Of a stretch of DNA of 64,000 nucleotides, positions 62,253 through 64,000 are shown piece by piece. A model generated the notes under the pieces. That model saw only the letters and a list, made by a program, of their open reading frames with translations, had not been told where the DNA came from and did not search any database. The first letter of the stretch is position 1. Every line of letters starts with the position of its first letter. The translations under genes were made by a program, and so were the position numbers. Source of the DNA: Clostridia bacterium (GTDB lineage: Bacteria; Bacillota; Clostridia; UMGS1810). The stretch is from assembly GCA_017621495.1 (NCBI GenBank), contig JAGATB010000026.1:1-64000 (forward strand). Direction: 5' to 3'.

Positions 62253-63536
62253 TTATTTAGAAAGCAATGCTTTAACTTCTTTATGAATTCTGTCGGATGC
62301 TTCCTTTGCAGTGATTGCACCTGACTGCATTTCCATAATTGCCTGTTCAGCCTTGGGCTTCCATTCCTCCCATGAAGGGCACTCAAACAGGGTTATACCG
62401 TGTTTATCGAGACCTTTGTAGAAGGCTGCCTTGTTTGCAGGGATTGTATCAATCTTGTCTATAGCTTCCAGAGCTGATTTTCTTACCGGTATACCGATAG
62501 TGCTGAAGGATTCAGCTACAGCATTCTGAGATTTTTCACTAAGATAGTACTTTATAAACTTCCATGCAGCTTCCTGCTGGGGCTGCTTTGCTTTGGAGTA
62601 GATTACCCACTGATTGGGCACGTAGATGCAGTGACGTTCGCCCGTCCAGCCGATAGGCATCATCTGAGCATCGTATTCAAAGCCCTCGGGAGCATTGTCA
62701 TTGATAGCATTTGTGGTACCCATAAGGCACACGAGCATAGCAACCTTACCGGTGTAGAACGCAGTTGTGGTGTTGCCGTTAGCGGTAACCCATGTTCTGT
62801 CCGGAGTTATCTTCATATCATTAACAGTAGCTCTGTATGTTTCCAGACCTTCCAAGGTTTTGGGGTCATTGAACATCGATTTGGTGAGTGTATCATCAAG
62901 TGGTGCACCACCCTTTGCAAGTATGAAGGGCAGCCATCCTGTAGTGATGTTTTCTCCGCTTGCCAGACCGTATATATCTGTCTTACCGTCGCCGTCTGTA
63001 TCCTTGGTAAGCTTTTTGGCAATGTCGAGCATTTCTTCAAATGTCCAGTCCTCTTCGGGATACTCCACGCCGTATTTATCGAATATCGCTTTGTTATAAA
63101 CTACTGCCGATGCAGCCAGAGAATGAGTTATACCAAATGTCTTGCCGCTGCCGTCCTGTATAACATCGAGTGCTGATGTATAGTCGTCTCTGTTTAAATC
63201 ATTTTTGATTTTGTCACTCAAATCAACTGCAGCACCCATACCGCCAAGTGATGCGGCATAACCGGAATCTGTAAGGAATACATCCGGTGCATTTCCTGCG
63301 GAAATCTGCATCTTGAGCTTGGTCTTGAAGTCAGACCAGGGGGTCTCGTCAAGGACAACCTCTATATCGGGGTTTTCCTTTTTGAAGCCGTCTATAATCT
63401 CCATAGGTGTGAGGTCATCACCATTTGGCACACCTATCTTCAACACAACCTTATCACCTTTTTTGTCGGATGAACCGCATCCTGCGCAGCTTACCAACAA
63501 AACCACAATCATAAGTAATGCACAGATTTTTTTCAT
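62253..63536 (-). CDS. Extracellular sugar-binding lipoprotein (SBP family 1)
   Basis: 427 aa. Lipoprotein signal at the N-terminus; the lipobox is LVSC (Cys17) or CAGC (Cys20). SBP_bac_1 features include VVLKIGVPNGDDLTPMEII, MQISAGNAPDVFLTDSG, TFEEMLDIAKKLTKDTDGDG (a likely Ca-binding loop) and KQPQQEAAWKFIKYYLS. It binds the transported oligosaccharide. AAGGAGG precedes the ATG. First gene of the 63536-60481 transporter operon. Confidence 0.95.
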   Translation of the reverse strand: MKKICALLMIVVLLVSCAGCGSSDKKGDKVVLKIGVPNGDDLTPMEIIDGFKKENPDIEVVLDETPWSDFKTKLKMQISAGNAPDVFLTDSGYAASLGGMGAAVDLSDKIKNDLNRDDYTSALDVIQDGSGKTFGITHSLAASAVVYNKAIFDKYGVEYPEEDWTFEEMLDIAKKLTKDTDGDGKTDIYGLASGENITTGWLPFILAKGGAPLDDTLTKSMFNDPKTLEGLETYRATVNDMKITPDRTWVTANGNTTTAFYTGKVAMLVCLMGTTNAINDNAPEGFEYDAQMMPIGWTGERHCIYVPNQWVIYSKAKQPQQEAAWKFIKYYLSEKSQNAVAESFSTIGIPVRKSALEAIDKIDTIPANKAAFYKGLDKHGITLFECPSWEEWKPKAEQAIMEMQSGAITAKEASDRIHKEVKALLSK

Positions 63537-63567
63537 AAAAATTTCCTCCTTGGATTATATTTGGTTT

Positions 63568-63590
63568 AATTGCACAATTTATATGCAATT
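63568..63590. promoter_or_regulatory. Candidate operator, inverted repeat
   Basis: Perfect 7-base arms AATTGCA/TGCAATT with a 9-base spacer, just downstream of the predicted transcription start of the transporter operon. The neighbouring AraC-family gene is a possible but unproven source of the binding protein. Confidence 0.4.
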
Positions 63591-63601
63591 CTAACAGTTT
63601 A

Positions 63602-63630
63602 ATTATACAACACCCTACAATTAGTGTATA
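63602..63630 (-). promoter_or_regulatory. Promoter for the 63536-60481 transporter operon
   Basis: Minus-strand TATAAT (63602-63607) with a weak -35 TATACA (63625-63630) at 17 bases, about 66 bases before the start codon. The poor -35 fits activator dependence. Confidence 0.5.
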
Positions 63631-63681
63631 TATTTTTTAATATTCAAAACTTGAACTTTTGTGTGCTTTTGTATTTGCATC

Positions 63682-64000
63682 TTACTTATCTGTTTTTCGA
63701 ACCTTGCCCGGAGTTACACCGAAACGCTTTTTAAACACCTTGGAAAAATAACTGTCCGAGCCAAATCCGGATAGATGCGCCACCTGAGATACAGTCATAT
63801 TGGTCATCTTTAGCATACCATTGGCGTAATTGAGCCTTGTGTTAAGGAGATAATCCTGAAATGGTATGCCTACTAATTTGTGAAATTTCTTGCTGAAATG
63901 TGTGGGAGACATATACATAATGCTGGCAACTGTAGCACGGCTTAAATCTTCTTCGGAGAAATGGTCATTAATATACAGCAGAACCTTTGAAAAGTTTGAC
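63682..64000 (-). CDS. AraC family transcriptional regulator, C-terminal part (cut by window edge)
   Basis: The frame stays open to base 64000, so only the last ~105 residues are visible. They hold both AraC helix-turn-helices: LSRATVASIMYMSPTHFSKKF and VSQVAHLSGFGSDSYFSKVFKKR followed by GVTPGKVRK. An internal ATG at 63918 is not the true start because homology extends upstream of it (YINDHFSEEDLSRA). The gene lies on the same strand immediately upstream of the sugar transporter operon, which it probably activates. Its N-terminal effector part is outside the window. Confidence 0.92.
   Translation of the reverse strand, partial: SNFSKVLLYINDHFSEEDLSRATVASIMYMSPTHFSKKFHKLVGIPFQDYLLNTRLNYANGMLKMTNMTVSQVAHLSGFGSDSYFSKVFKKRFGVTPGKVRKTDK

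Noticed and set aside
63682-63918. Short 78-codon AraC-like gene starting at 63918
   Set aside because: The frame and homology continue upstream to base 64000, so it is the end of a larger gene cut by the window.
1-64000. tRNA genes, insertion sequences, phage integrases, toxin-antitoxin or restriction systems
   Set aside because: None of the frames or intergenic regions showed the expected motifs; the accessory content is entirely glycan-related.

Overview
The window looks like part of the chromosome of an anaerobic, AT-rich, Gram-positive member of the Clostridia (Bacillota). The signs are the alaS-HIT and rpsU-yqeY arrangements, near-consensus sigma-A promoters, strong AGGAGG-type ribosome binding sites, S-layer homology (SLH) anchoring of surface enzymes and an oxygen-sensitive glycyl radical enzyme. 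A gut or plant-fibre habitat is an inference from the enzyme content. No tRNA, CRISPR array, phage gene or transposase was found, and no gene-free stretch exceeds 300 bases.

Bases 1-5370 are housekeeping. At the extreme left a strong leftward promoter and a leader resembling an rRNA operon leader point out of the window, probably to a 16S gene just beyond it. Then come a YqeG-like phosphatase, yqeY, rpsU (58 codons), a HIT protein, alaS, and the divergent recR, which ends in a long perfect hairpin.

Bases 5383-28241 form one very tightly spaced leftward gene set of 12 genes. It begins with a carbohydrate ABC transporter (binding lipoprotein and two permeases, no ATPase). Next are surface genes: an SLH/FN3/cohesin-like fibre, an N-terminal SLH protein with a huge unknown region, two related SLH-anchored TIM-barrel hydrolases, a GLUG-repeat protein and a free carbohydrate-binding-like protein. 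It ends with three cytoplasmic genes: a sialidase-like enzyme, an N-acetylneuraminate lyase family aldolase and a DUF1861 propeller. A histidine kinase/response regulator pair is transcribed divergently from its promoter.

Bases 30724-34719 hold an unassigned glycyl radical enzyme with its activase and a divergent AraC-type regulator.

Bases 34815-56151 form a second leftward set of 10 genes: two Gfo/Idh/MocA-like proteins, two tandem secreted TIM-barrel hydrolase-like proteins, two secreted multi-module proteins, a C-terminal SLH protein, an N-terminal SLH protein, and (after a MITE-like hairpin) two cytoplasmic glycosidase-like proteins, one GH106-like. Divergent from it, 56411-60311 encode a Gfo/Idh/MocA dehydrogenase, a PhnP-like metallo-hydrolase, a sugar isomerase/epimerase and an (alpha/alpha)6 glycosidase. 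Bases 60481-63536 encode a second ATPase-less sugar ABC transporter, and the window ends inside an AraC-family regulator gene.

Together the accessory region reads as a Gram-positive polysaccharide-utilization locus. SLH-anchored and secreted proteins bind and cut a complex glycan outside the cell, two importers take up the products, and cytoplasmic glycosidases, oxidoreductases and lyases finish the degradation under a two-component system and AraC regulators. The two surface operons have the same parts list (N-SLH protein of unknown fold, C-SLH fibre, unanchored binding modules, TIM-barrel enzymes), which is the most notable pattern here. The substrate cannot be read from sequence; rhamnose- and sialic-acid-like sugars are suggested by single families only.
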